Positions 7,371-14,794 are shown, numbered from the stretch's first letter. The stretch is DNA of 16,537 nt from an uncultured Bacteroidota bacterium (GCA_946479055.1 CAMLEX010000015.1:1-16537); one strand, 5' to 3'. The notes: generated by a model from the letters alone, not told the origin. Numbers and translations are program-made.

Positions 7371-7454
7371 AATTTGAAAATTTGAAAACTGTGCTGATTT
7401 TAAAAATGGAAGCACATTAATTTTCAAACTTTCAAATTCTCAAATTTTCAAATT
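7371..7454 (+). repeat. long hairpin between rpmG and the DUF4295 gene
   Basis: The left arm AATTTGAAAATTTGAAAA (7371-7388) can pair with either of two tandem right arms, 7421-7438 or 7437-7454, each with a single mismatch in 18. An inner GTGCT (7391-7395) pairs with AGCAC (7411-7415), extending the stem for the first alternative. It fills almost the whole gap between two genes expected to be co-transcribed. It lacks a terminator T run and is AT-rich. Confidence 0.7.
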
Positions 7455-7462
7455 AGCATACA

Positions 7463-7633
7463 ATGGCAAAAGCAGCTAAAACCGCCCAGAAAAAAGACCC
7501 GAAGCTGGCAGCAGAATCTAAAAACTTTACAAAAGTAATCAAGGCTGTTCGTAGCCCTAAAACTGGCGCCTATACTTTCAAAGAGCAGATTGTGCACAAG
7601 GATAAAGTAAAAGACTTCTTAGCTCAGAAATAA
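7463..7633 (+). CDS. DUF4295 small basic protein of the ribosomal operon
   Basis: A 56-residue, lysine-rich protein: MAKAAKTAQKKDPKLAAES, then NFTKVIKAVRSPKTGAYTF and KDKVKDFLAQK. I recognise it as the DUF4295 family, which in Bacteroidota regularly follows rpmG. Its size, charge (about a quarter lysine) and operon place point to a ribosome-associated protein. I recall that a Bacteroidota ribosome structure reported an additional small large-subunit protein (bL38) and this family may be it, but I cannot confirm that. The ATG at 7463 follows the 7371-7454 hairpin directly, leaving very little untranslated space; a terminator begins 22 bases after the stop. Confidence 0.92.
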   Translation: MAKAAKTAQKKDPKLAAESKNFTKVIKAVRSPKTGAYTFKEQIVHKDKVKDFLAQK

Positions 7634-7655
7634 TTTGTGGTCAGAAATAATATAA

Positions 7656-7686
7656 AAAAGCTATTCGTCAACAACGGATGGCTTTT
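7656..7686. terminator. hairpin terminator after the DUF4295 gene
   Basis: AAAAGCTATTCGT (7656-7668) pairs with ACGGATGGCTTTT (7674-7686) in a 13-base stem with two G-T wobbles and a five-base loop. On the plus strand it is followed by the T-rich GTTGTTT, and on the minus strand by TTTTTT. It therefore ends the rpmB operon and could also stop minus-strand transcription. It implies that ftsY has its own promoter. Confidence 0.75.
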
Positions 7687-7804
7687 GTTGTTTAACAAAG
7701 TCGTCATAAAAATCAAATGGGTCATATCCTGATCCGGATTTACTTTCGGTTTCGGAATGACTTTTATGACCTCTTTGCCTTAGTTGACTTAATGCTTTAC
7801 TTCT

Positions 7805-8770
7805 ATGGGATTTTTTAATAAGCTTTTCGGTAAAAAAGAAAAAGAAACACTTGACCAGGGTTTGCAAAAAACCAAGGAAGGTTTCTTTGCTAAAATAACC
7901 AAAGCTATCGCTGGTAAAAGCACGGTAGATGAAGAAGTGCTGGATAACCTGGAAGAAGCCTTGGTAAGTGCTGATGTAGGAATTGAAACAACAATTAAAA
8001 TCATTGAAAGGGTTGAAAAAAGAGTTTCAAAGGATAAATACCTCAATGCCGGCGAACTGAATAAAATGCTGCAGGAAGAGATAGAAGCCGTGTTGGTAGA
8101 TGCGCCACATTCCAATAGTTATGCATTCGATTCGGATCTTCCTTCAAAGCCGTATATCATCCTTGTTGTAGGAGTAAATGGTGTAGGGAAAACGACCACT
8201 ATCGGCAAACTGGCGTACAATTTTAAAAAAGCCGGGAAAAGCGTATTGTTAGGAGCTGCTGATACATTCCGTGCGGCTGCAGTAGATCAATTAACTATCT
8301 GGAGTGAAAGGGTAGGTGTTCCTATTGTAAAACAGGATATGGGCAGTGATCCCGCTGCAGTTGCATTTGATACGGCACAAAGTGCTTTAGCAAGAAAAGC
8401 CGATGTAGTGTTGATAGATACAGCAGGCCGTTTGCACAACAAGGCACACCTTATGGATGAACTTAGTAAGATTAAAAGATCAGTTCAAAAAGTAATTCCT
8501 GGTGCGCCGCATGAAGTAATGCTGGTATTGGATGGAAGTACCGGGCAAAATGCAGTAGAACAAGCGAAACATTTTACAGCTACTACAGATGTAACTGCAT
8601 TAGCAATTACGAAACTGGATGGTACAGCAAAAGGCGGTGTGGTATTGGCTATAGCCGATCAATTTAAAATACCGGTTAAGTTTATTGGTGTGGGGGAGAA
8701 GATGGAAGATCTGCTTTTATTTGATAAACATGAATTCGTGGATAGTTTGTTCAGTTTGGAGAAGAACTAA
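7805..8770 (+). CDS. ftsY: signal recognition particle receptor FtsY
   Basis: The SRP-receptor GTPase that delivers ribosomes translating membrane proteins to the Sec translocon. The N-terminal MGFFNKLFGKKEKE carries a short amphipathic membrane-targeting helix; the long acidic A domain of E. coli FtsY is absent, as in many bacteria. The N domain helical bundle covers about residues 20-100. The G domain shows G1 GVNGVGKT (123-130), the DTFRAAA loop (153-159), G3 DTAGR (205-209), G4 TKLDG (269-273) and GTAKGG. The length is 321. It is separated from the DUF4295 gene by a terminator, with a CTCTTTGCC promoter-like sequence at 7771-7779. It faces the ABC permease gene convergently, with a 21-base gap. 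Confidence 0.97.
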   Translation: MGFFNKLFGKKEKETLDQGLQKTKEGFFAKITKAIAGKSTVDEEVLDNLEEALVSADVGIETTIKIIERVEKRVSKDKYLNAGELNKMLQEEIEAVLVDAPHSNSYAFDSDLPSKPYIILVVGVNGVGKTTTIGKLAYNFKKAGKSVLLGAADTFRAAAVDQLTIWSERVGVPIVKQDMGSDPAAVAFDTAQSALARKADVVLIDTAGRLHNKAHLMDELSKIKRSVQKVIPGAPHEVMLVLDGSTGQNAVEQAKHFTATTDVTALAITKLDGTAKGGVVLAIADQFKIPVKFIGVGEKMEDLLLFDKHEFVDSLFSLEKN

Positions 8771-8791
8771 TTTTTTAATTTTCTTTGGAGC

Positions 8792-9913
8792 TTATTCCAA
8801 TCCTTCTATCTCCGAGTTTTTTTCATACTTATAATAAGACATCAGGAAAACAATCGTTGAAAAAGTAATGGCTATTGCTGGTAATAGCCAATGACTTCTC
8901 GAAAGGCTAAAGAATACAAAAACGATCCAGATACCAAATAGCAATTTCAAAAATTCTTCCATTTTCATATCTTCTGTATATAAAAGACTGTGAAGCAGCA
9001 ATAGTAGCGATGGCCCGGTGAGAATCATCCATATAAAGTCTTTTGCATTGCCGTGGTTGATGATAACGCCTCTCAATGCCCAGACTTCAGGCAGTAAGAT
9101 AATCGTGTAAACACCCAATAAGGATAATAATGTTACAAGATTTCTGACGGGCAGATTTCGATAAAAATTCAATTCTGCTTCTATGAAATGAAAATTTTTA
9201 TATACGATAATGCTGTGGCCAATGAGAATAGTAATATAAAGCAGCCAAAGCATCCTTTCTTCAAAAACAGAAGCATCTGTTCTGACGAAAAAATATAAAC
9301 AATTAAACGACAATAATTTTATGATTAGCAGTGTGATAAATTGTTTCCTTAAAATAAACTTCAAAACAAAGCCAAATAATGTTTTTGGAAAAGGAAACGA
9401 AATATTTTTCCTGGTTATTTGTTGAAGTGTTTTTGCTTTTTGCAATAAGGAATAAGAAGTCAGCGTAGTTAACAGGCAGAGAATAATAAGGATAGCAATT
9501 ACTAACAAACCTGTAACCAAATGATAATCTTTAATTGCTACAAATAATATTAAAAGCCCGTAACCGGCTACAGGAGCCATAAGTAAGGTATTCAGTCGCA
9601 ATAAGAGCATAAATCTTTTGGTAGGGCTTATAGCATTGAGATCATATATAAAATCATACGCCTCCTTTTGTAAACAACTTCGGAAAAAAAGAATTGTCTT
9701 TAATCCATACAGAACCCAGCACAACAAAGCGATAAGAAAAAAATTGCGGGACGTAAGAATGCCTGTAATAAATGCATAGTGAGTTTTAAGCGCATCATTG
9801 AAGGATGGTTGTATGCCAAATAAAATAAAAAACAGGAACAGGAATGCGCCTGCATGTTGCCTGTAAAAAGGACCTGCTACTGAATGATTCAATATTTTGT
9901 TGATCGTATTCAT
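8792..9913 (-). CDS. ABC transporter membrane protein
   Basis: A 373-residue integral membrane protein with roughly ten hydrophobic segments (for example FLFLFFILFG near 27, NFFLIALLCWVLYGL near 57, LLVIAILIILCLLTTL, LVTLLSLLGVYTIILL, FIWMILTGPSLLLLL, LLFGIWIVFVFFSL, and a final AIAITFSTIVFLM). It has no soluble domain, no recognisable substrate motif and a short charged tail. Its start codon overlaps the stop of the ATPase gene by four bases (ATGA), so the two are translationally coupled and almost certainly form one transporter with the ATPase 213-residue protein. I do not recognise a named family; it resembles the ABC-2 type permeases of small exporters. The substrate is unknown. Confidence 0.85.
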   Translation of the reverse strand: MNTINKILNHSVAGPFYRQHAGAFLFLFFILFGIQPSFNDALKTHYAFITGILTSRNFFLIALLCWVLYGLKTILFFRSCLQKEAYDFIYDLNAISPTKRFMLLLRLNTLLMAPVAGYGLLILFVAIKDYHLVTGLLVIAILIILCLLTTLTSYSLLQKAKTLQQITRKNISFPFPKTLFGFVLKFILRKQFITLLIIKLLSFNCLYFFVRTDASVFEERMLWLLYITILIGHSIIVYKNFHFIEAELNFYRNLPVRNLVTLLSLLGVYTIILLPEVWALRGVIINHGNAKDFIWMILTGPSLLLLLHSLLYTEDMKMEEFLKLLFGIWIVFVFFSLSRSHWLLPAIAITFSTIVFLMSYYKYEKNSEIEGLE

Positions 9914-10551
9914 TTATTATAAAACAGTTCCTGTAATTGCTTATTCTTTAATGTAAATATTTTGGTGAAATGGATGTCGGAGATTTCAATGTCGTGATGA
10001 GAAGTAAGGATAAATGAAATGCCTTGTTCGTGTTGTTTCCTGATCAGCCCGCATAAAGCTGATTGTGATACCTGGTCCAGTGTAGTAAATGGTTCATCCA
10101 GCAGTATCCACCCCGGCCTGCCCATAAAGGCTGATAAAAGCGATAGCTTTTTCAGCATACCACTTGAATAACTGCCAGTAGGATTCAACAGGTAGTTGTC
10201 AATTCCTAAAATATGTTTTATATCATTCACCTGTTGTCCTGTTCCTTTTTTGATAGAACGAACGAATTCTACCAACTCATTACCCGTTAAAAAAGAAGGA
10301 TAAACAGGTTCGGCTGCCGAATGATTTATCAGTAGACGGTAGTTGACAGGTTGCTTCCGGATGCTTATTGTTTCATTCAGAATGATCTCACCGTTAAAGG
10401 GCAACAGGCCCGCTATTATTTTCAGCAGGGTAGACTTTCCTGATCCATTGGCGCCTTTCAGCCAGTAAATACCTTTTTCTAAATGGAGCTTATCAATAGA
10501 AAAAACCGGATGGGCACCAAAAGACTTTTGTATATCAGTTAGTTGTAACAT
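9910..10551 (-). CDS. ABC transporter ATP-binding protein
   Basis: A 213-residue nucleotide-binding subunit that would power the adjacent permease on the inner membrane. Walker A is GANGSGKST (33-41), the signature is SYSSGM (127-132, divergent from LSGGQ), Walker B is WILLDEP (148-154) with catalytic Glu153, the D-loop follows as TTLD, and the switch His185 is in ILTSHHD. The usual Q-loop glutamine is not obvious: the region reads LLINHSAAEPVYPSFLTGNE. The compact size and the LKGANGSGKST context are like CcmA-type or bacteriocin-type export ATPases. It is first in its two-gene operon and divergent from rimO, with 82 bases shared between the promoters. Confidence 0.93.
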   Translation of the reverse strand: MLQLTDIQKSFGAHPVFSIDKLHLEKGIYWLKGANGSGKSTLLKIIAGLLPFNGEIILNETISIRKQPVNYRLLINHSAAEPVYPSFLTGNELVEFVRSIKKGTGQQVNDIKHILGIDNYLLNPTGSYSSGMLKKLSLLSAFMGRPGWILLDEPFTTLDQVSQSALCGLIRKQHEQGISFILTSHHDIEISDIHFTKIFTLKNKQLQELFYNK

Positions 10552-10559
10552 TTTGCAGG

Positions 10560-10567
10560 CAAAAATC
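10560..10567 (-). promoter_or_regulatory. possible -7 element of the ABC operon
   Basis: On the minus strand the sequence reads GATTTTTG, one mismatch from TAnnTTTG, 8 bases before the ATPase ATG. It is followed by CCTGC, resembling the CCGC that follows the rimO element. No -33 TTG is evident. Confidence 0.35.
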
Positions 10568-10615
10568 AGGAATCAATTCATAAGATAATACTAAAAATAA
10601 ATAGAATGGTTAGTT

Positions 10616-10623
10616 TACCTTTG
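10616..10623 (+). promoter_or_regulatory. TAnnTTTG promoter of rimO
   Basis: TACCTTTG matches the -7 consensus exactly, followed by CCGCTTC and the ATG at 10634, giving a leader of only a few bases. It is the same octamer used by the rpmB operon. Confidence 0.6.
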
Positions 10624-10633
10624 CCGCTTCAAA

Positions 10634-11944
10634 ATGAAAACAAAAACACTTAAGAAAGACAAGGTCAACATCATCACGTTGGGCTGTAGCAAAAACATGG
10701 TGGACAGCGAGGTACTGAGTGGTCAGTTGCTGGCTAATGAGATTGATGTGGTGCATGAGAATAAAAAATTGGATCATAATATTGTGGTGGTGAATACCTG
10801 TGGGTTTATTGATAAAGCCAAAGAGGAAAGTATCAATACAATTCTTGATCAGGTTGAACTGAAAAGAAAAGGCAAGCTGGATAAAGTATACGTGACAGGT
10901 TGCCTGAGCGAACGGTATAAGAATAACCTGGAAGCGGAGATACCTGAAGTAGATGCGTATTTCGGAACTATGGAATTGCCGTTGATCTTAAAACAATTTG
11001 AAGCGGACTATAAAACAGAATTGCTGGGCGAAAGATTATTGGCAACACCACAGCATTATGCCTATATGAAAATTTCTGAAGGTTGCAACCGTACCTGCTC
11101 TTTTTGTGCAATTCCTTTGATGCGTGGCCAGCATGTAAGCAAACCGATTGATGAACTGGTAAGAGAAGCAGAAAGCCTTGTAAAGAAAGGTGTGAAAGAA
11201 GTGATGCTGATAGCACAGGAACTGACTTACTACGGTCTTGATATTTATAAAAAAAGAATGCTACCGGACCTCTTGCGTCGCTTGTCGGATGTAAAAGGGT
11301 TGGAATGGATCCGGTTGCATTATGCTTATCCTTCTAAGTTCCCTATGGAGATACTGGATGCAATGAAGGAAAGGGAAAATATCTGCAATTACCTGGATAT
11401 GCCTTTGCAACATGCCGCCAATAATATGCTCAAAGCCATGAAGCGGCAGATAACAAGGGAGGAGATGGAAGATCTGACAGCCGCCATCCGTGAAAAAATT
11501 CCGGGCATCTGTTTGCGTACTACGCTGATCGCTGGTTTCCCCGGGGAAACATTGGATGATATAGAAGAATTGAAAGGATTTCTGCTGCGCCAGCGGTTTG
11601 ATCGGGTTGGCATTTTTACTTATTCACATGAAGAAGGAACCTCTGCACATGATTTAATAGATGATGTGCCACAGGAAGAAAAAGAAAGAAGGGCACAGGA
11701 TGTAATGGAAACGCAACAGGAAATTTCTTTCGAATTAAACCAGGAAAAAATCGGGAAAGTTTTCAAAACGCTTATCGATAAAAAAGAAGCAGGCCGTTAC
11801 CTTGGCCGCACTGAATTTGACAGTGTAGAAGTAGATAATGAAGTCGTTATTCATTCTGCTAAAAAATTACCTATTGGTGAATTTGTGAATGTGAAGATCA
11901 TCAAAGCATATGACTATGATCTTGAAGGGGACGTAGTAAGTTGA
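10634..11944 (+). CDS. rimO: ribosomal protein S12 methylthiotransferase RimO
   Basis: A radical-SAM enzyme that adds a methylthio group to the conserved aspartate of ribosomal protein S12. The N-terminal UPF0004 domain binds one iron-sulfur cluster through Cys18 (LGCSKN), Cys56 (NTCGF) and Cys90 (TGCLS). The radical-SAM cluster is the CxxxCxxC of GCNRTCSFC (Cys151, 155, 158). The C-terminal TRAM domain begins near IGKVFKTLIDKKEAGRYLG. The LGCSKNMVDSE motif favours RimO over the tRNA enzyme MiaB, which usually reads TFGCQMN. The length of 436 is normal. In related genomes it follows ftsY directly; here the ABC pair lies between them. Confidence 0.96.
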   Translation: MKTKTLKKDKVNIITLGCSKNMVDSEVLSGQLLANEIDVVHENKKLDHNIVVVNTCGFIDKAKEESINTILDQVELKRKGKLDKVYVTGCLSERYKNNLEAEIPEVDAYFGTMELPLILKQFEADYKTELLGERLLATPQHYAYMKISEGCNRTCSFCAIPLMRGQHVSKPIDELVREAESLVKKGVKEVMLIAQELTYYGLDIYKKRMLPDLLRRLSDVKGLEWIRLHYAYPSKFPMEILDAMKERENICNYLDMPLQHAANNMLKAMKRQITREEMEDLTAAIREKIPGICLRTTLIAGFPGETLDDIEELKGFLLRQRFDRVGIFTYSHEEGTSAHDLIDDVPQEEKERRAQDVMETQQEISFELNQEKIGKVFKTLIDKKEAGRYLGRTEFDSVEVDNEVVIHSAKKLPIGEFVNVKIIKAYDYDLEGDVVS

Positions 11945-12115
11945 ACCATGTGCTGCGGCTGAATTGGAAGATCTATAGTTGGGCTATGTGCTTCAGTAGC
12001 GTTTCTCACTTTTCCCCTCCCCCGGAGGGGCCGTGGGCGATTTTGCACAAGAAAAAACCAATAGTGGGGGGGGTAGATATGCAACAATTTAAAATGCACT
12101 TCTAAGATTGATTAT
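11945..12115. repeat. short intergenic stretch with repeat-like sequence
   Basis: The 171 bases after rimO contain CCCCTCC-CCC-GGAGGGG (12014-12030), a GC-rich hairpin without a T run, and a run of eight G at 12066-12073. The minus-strand translation includes AHSPTIDLPIQPQHMVQ, which I recall as a repeat-derived sequence seen in many predicted proteins of related genomes; this is memory, not a search. No gene is supported here. Confidence 0.35.
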
Positions 12116-12757
12116 ATGTTTTCACAATTCATTTTTTCCTATCTTAACCGGAAATTATTTAGCGTGAAAAATACCCTCTTACTTTTTTTAAGCATCTGCA
12201 CTACAACTTTACTACCAGCACAGAAAAAAATATTTAACGGTAAAGATCTTACCGGTTGGACTGTTCATGGAACTGAAAAATGGTATGTAGAAAATAACGA
12301 ATTGATTTGCGAAAGTGGGCCTGATAAACAATATGGTTATTTGTCAACCAACAAGGAATACAAAAATTTTGAATTGACCCTGCAATTCAAACAGGAGGCC
12401 AATGGCAACAGCGGTGTATTCATCCGATCATCTATTGAAGGAGTGAAGATAAATGGGTGGCAGGTGGAAGTAGCTCCTGCCGAACATCATACCGGCGGTG
12501 TATACGAATCCTATGGCCGCGGTTGGTTGATACAACCCAAACCCGAAGATGAGAAGTACTTAAAAACCGGTGAGTGGAATGATCTGAAGATAAAAGTAGT
12601 CAATGATGAAATAACAACCTGGTTGAATGGCCAGCAAATGATTTATCTTAAAGATGATAAGATAGGAAAAGGAGAAGGCTTTGTTGCCTTACAAATACAT
12701 GATGGTGGTGGCATCAAGGTAAGATGGAGGAAAATGAAGATTAAAGAACTTCCATAA
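12116..12757 (+). CDS. DUF1080 (3-keto-disaccharide hydrolase type) secreted protein
   Basis: A secreted beta-sandwich protein of the DUF1080 family, related to the concanavalin-like lectin/glucanase fold. Family members hydrolyse 3-keto-glycosides. Recognisable are FNGKDLTGWTVHG near the mature N-terminus, GYLSTNKEYKNFELTLQFK, NSGVFIRSS, the HHTGGVYESYG segment, GEWNDLKIKVV, WLNGQQM and the terminal GFVALQIHDGGGIKVRWR. The signal peptide is KNTLLLFLSICTTTLLPAQ. The start is ambiguous: ATG 12116 puts about 16 extra residues before the signal, whereas GTG 12164 places VKNTLLLFL at the N-terminus and sits behind a TATCTTAA -7-like sequence (12140-12147). The gene precedes a Gfo/Idh/MocA oxidoreductase, a pairing that fits glycoside oxidation followed by cleavage. 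Confidence 0.88.
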   Translation: MFSQFIFSYLNRKLFSVKNTLLLFLSICTTTLLPAQKKIFNGKDLTGWTVHGTEKWYVENNELICESGPDKQYGYLSTNKEYKNFELTLQFKQEANGNSGVFIRSSIEGVKINGWQVEVAPAEHHTGGVYESYGRGWLIQPKPEDEKYLKTGEWNDLKIKVVNDEITTWLNGQQMIYLKDDKIGKGEGFVALQIHDGGGIKVRWRKMKIKELP

Positions 12758-12759
12758 GG

Positions 12760-12949
12760 ATGGGCTGGTTAAACTTTTAAGCCAAACTCTTAAAGAGATT
12801 AAAGAAAAACCGGCAAGTGCTGAAGAGTTGATAAATAAGGCGGATACCCTGGCCGGAAGCGGTACGGATATTGATAAAAAAATCATTATATCATTTTTAA
12901 AAAGGTATTATGAAAACACGCCGGATCTTTATAAAGAGTACATTGGGTA
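12760..12949 (+). pseudogene. probable frameshifted small gene, ~63 codons
   Basis: ATG 12760 opens MGWLNF and then stops. Restoring one A in the TTAAAC stretch near 12774 would join it to a long open frame reading LLSQTLKEIKEKPASAEEL, then INKADTLAGSGTDIDKK, IIISFLKRYYENTPD and LYKEYIG, ending at the TAG 12947-12949. The downstream frame has ordinary codon choice and helix-like composition but no ATG, GTG or well-placed TTG start of its own. Its last 40 bases overlap the start of the oxidoreductase gene in another frame. I do not recognise the family. It could be a decayed gene, a sequencing or assembly error, or a chance open frame. Confidence 0.4.
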
Positions 12950-14004
12950 GCATTGCCGCATTGGCGATTGCCAGTCATGAATTTCCTTCTGTTATTATTC
13001 CAAAGCAAAAGAAGAAGCTGGGTGTAGCCCTCGTTGGTTTGGGTTATTATAGTACGGACCTGTTGGCGCCAGCCTTGCAGCTTACCAAACATTGTTCTCT
13101 TACAGGTATTGTTACCGGCTCACCCGGTAAAGCCAGCAGCTGGCAACAACAGTATAATATTCCTTCAAACAACGTGTACGATTACAAAGGGTTTGACGCC
13201 ATAGCCAATAATCCCGCTATTGATGTTATCTATATTGTGCTGCCTCCCTCTATGCATGCGGAATATGTTATTAAAGCTGCTAATGCTGGTAAACATGTTT
13301 GGTGTGAAAAGCCGATGGCCCTTACGGCAGCTGAATGTAATGCGATGATAAATGCCTGCGCTAAGAATAAAGTAAAACTAAGTATCGGCTATCGCATGCA
13401 GCATGAACCGAATACGCAGCGCATTATTCAATTCAGGAAAGATAAAGCCTATGGTGATATTATAAAAGTATCGGCAGCGGCAGGTTATTTTGATTCAAGA
13501 ACGGATCATTGGAAACAAAAGAAAGCAATGGGTGGTGGATCTATGTACGATATGGGTGTCTATCCTTTGAATGCTACTCGATATGTAACGGGGGAAGAAC
13601 CTGTCGCAGTAACAGCTCAGCAAAGCACCAATCGCCCTGCTATTTATAAAGAAGTAGATGAAACCATGCAATTCACACTGGAATTTCCGGGTGGTGCTGT
13701 TGCCAACTGTGAAACCAGTTTTGGGAAAAATATGAATACGCTGGATGTAGTGTGTAAGAAAGGGGGGTATAAGTTAGAACCTTTTCAATCTTACAGCGGA
13801 ATAAGTGGTGTGACAAGTGATGGTATAAAATTAAATGTTGCGATACCCAATCAGCAGGCAAAACAAATGGATGATGATGCGTTGGCGATTATGAACAAGA
13901 AACCGGTCCTGGTGCCGGGGGAAGAAGGATTGAAAGATATCAGGGTAGTGGAAGCAATTTACCAGTCGGTAAAAGAAAAAGGCAGAGTTGCAATCAGCCG
14001 GTGA
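12910..14004 (+). CDS. Tat-exported Gfo/Idh/MocA family oxidoreductase (GFOR-like)
   Basis: An NAD(P)-dependent sugar oxidoreductase exported folded through the Tat pathway: RRIFIKSTLGS (4-14) is a twin-arginine motif followed by the hydrophobic IAALAIA. The Rossmann domain starts KKLGVALVGLGYYS (35-48). The substrate/cofactor motif CEKPMALTA contains EKP (133-135), and the C-terminal domain shows GYRMQHEPN (160-168) and GGGSMYDMGVYPLNATRY (198-215). In that last motif Tyr208 takes the place of the catalytic His of inositol dehydrogenases, as in glucose-fructose oxidoreductase, and the following GEEPVAV also fits that branch. The length is 364. It lies downstream of the DUF1080 gene and probably shares its transcript. 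The exact sugar is unknown. Confidence 0.9.
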   Translation: MKTRRIFIKSTLGSIAALAIASHEFPSVIIPKQKKKLGVALVGLGYYSTDLLAPALQLTKHCSLTGIVTGSPGKASSWQQQYNIPSNNVYDYKGFDAIANNPAIDVIYIVLPPSMHAEYVIKAANAGKHVWCEKPMALTAAECNAMINACAKNKVKLSIGYRMQHEPNTQRIIQFRKDKAYGDIIKVSAAAGYFDSRTDHWKQKKAMGGGSMYDMGVYPLNATRYVTGEEPVAVTAQQSTNRPAIYKEVDETMQFTLEFPGGAVANCETSFGKNMNTLDVVCKKGGYKLEPFQSYSGISGVTSDGIKLNVAIPNQQAKQMDDDALAIMNKKPVLVPGEEGLKDIRVVEAIYQSVKEKGRVAISR

Positions 14005-14029
14005 TGGAAGGTCATTATGAATCAAAGAC

Positions 14030-14060
14030 TTGCTTATGCAAGGGTTGATATGTAATTTCG
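14030..14060 (+). promoter_or_regulatory. possible promoter of the GT32 gene
   Basis: TTG (14030-14032) is followed after 20 bases by TAATTTCG (14053-14060), one mismatch from TAnnTTTG. The spacing fits the Bacteroidota -33/-7 arrangement. The start codon lies 41 bases further on. Confidence 0.4.
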
Positions 14061-14101
14061 GAAAAGGGCCCGAATTATTTAAGATAAACAGGATGTAATA
14101 A

Positions 14102-14791
14102 ATGCCGATACCGAGAATAATCCATCAAACATGGAAGAATGAAGAGATACCTGCCAAATGGTTGAAATATCAAAATAAAGTGAAGGAATTGCATCCCGGT
14201 TGGCAATATTGTTTATGGACAGATGATAATAATAATGAGTTTGTAAAAAAAGAATTTCCCTGGTTTTACCCAGTATATAAAGCGTTTCCTAAAAACATTA
14301 TGCGGGCTGATATTATCCGCTATTTAATTATGTATAAAATTGGAGGATTATATTTAGACCTGGACTATGAAATGCTGAAGCCATTTCAATATGCAGGTAA
14401 GGAACTTGTGTTGCCGGTTAGCAGAAATATTTCTTTTGGTGATAACAGGGATTTATTGGGCAATTGCATTTTTGCTTCTACCCCTGGTCATATTTTCTGG
14501 AAAAACCTGATCGGAGATCTGCAAAGTAATCCGCCACAGGTTAATAATTACCTGGAGGTCTTACACACAACAGGACCGGAATTTTTATCAAGAATATTTT
14601 ATGCAGGTAGTTATGATGATGCATTTTTACCTGAACGGTTAATGTTCCATCCTCCTGTTAAAAATAAAAACCAATATAAGAAAGTCATTCACAATGGTAT
14701 TTCAGAAGGAATTCATCATGCAAACGGGACATGGAGAGAAAAAACAATAATGAGCAGAATGAAAAACGGGGTAAAGAAAATTTTCAAATAA
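14102..14791 (+). CDS. GT32-family glycosyltransferase
   Basis: A nucleotide-sugar-dependent glycosyltransferase of the GT32 (DXD, OCH1/capsular-synthesis-like) group, likely acting at the cytoplasmic face in polysaccharide or glycolipid assembly. The N-terminal IPRIIHQTWKNEEIPAKW is the family hallmark. Next come YCLWTDDNNNEF and RADIIRYLIMYKIGGLYLD, leading to the metal-binding DXD at Asp86-Leu87-Asp88. NCIFASTPGH and the TTGPEFLSR segment (residues 155-163) follow. There is no signal or transmembrane segment, and the basic C-terminus (KNGVKKIFK) could touch the membrane. The length is 229. No other polysaccharide genes flank it here, so donor and acceptor cannot be guessed. A CRISPR-like repeat starts 3 bases after the stop. 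Confidence 0.9.
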   Translation: MPIPRIIHQTWKNEEIPAKWLKYQNKVKELHPGWQYCLWTDDNNNEFVKKEFPWFYPVYKAFPKNIMRADIIRYLIMYKIGGLYLDLDYEMLKPFQYAGKELVLPVSRNISFGDNRDLLGNCIFASTPGHIFWKNLIGDLQSNPPQVNNYLEVLHTTGPEFLSRIFYAGSYDDAFLPERLMFHPPVKNKNQYKKVIHNGISEGIHHANGTWREKTIMSRMKNGVKKIFK

Positions 14792-14794
14792 TTT

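Noticed and set aside
12014..12030. rimO terminator at CCCCTCC-CCC-GGAGGGG
   Set aside because: The stem is good, but there is no T run after it on either strand. It is better treated as repeat-like sequence.
12066..12073. Run of eight G as a phase-variation tract
   Set aside because: It lies outside any supported reading frame and is not placed within a promoter, so switching is not supported.
11914..12099. Minus-strand 61-codon frame after rimO
   Set aside because: It overlaps the rimO end and repeat-like DNA, and its translation appears to come from the repeat rather than from a gene.
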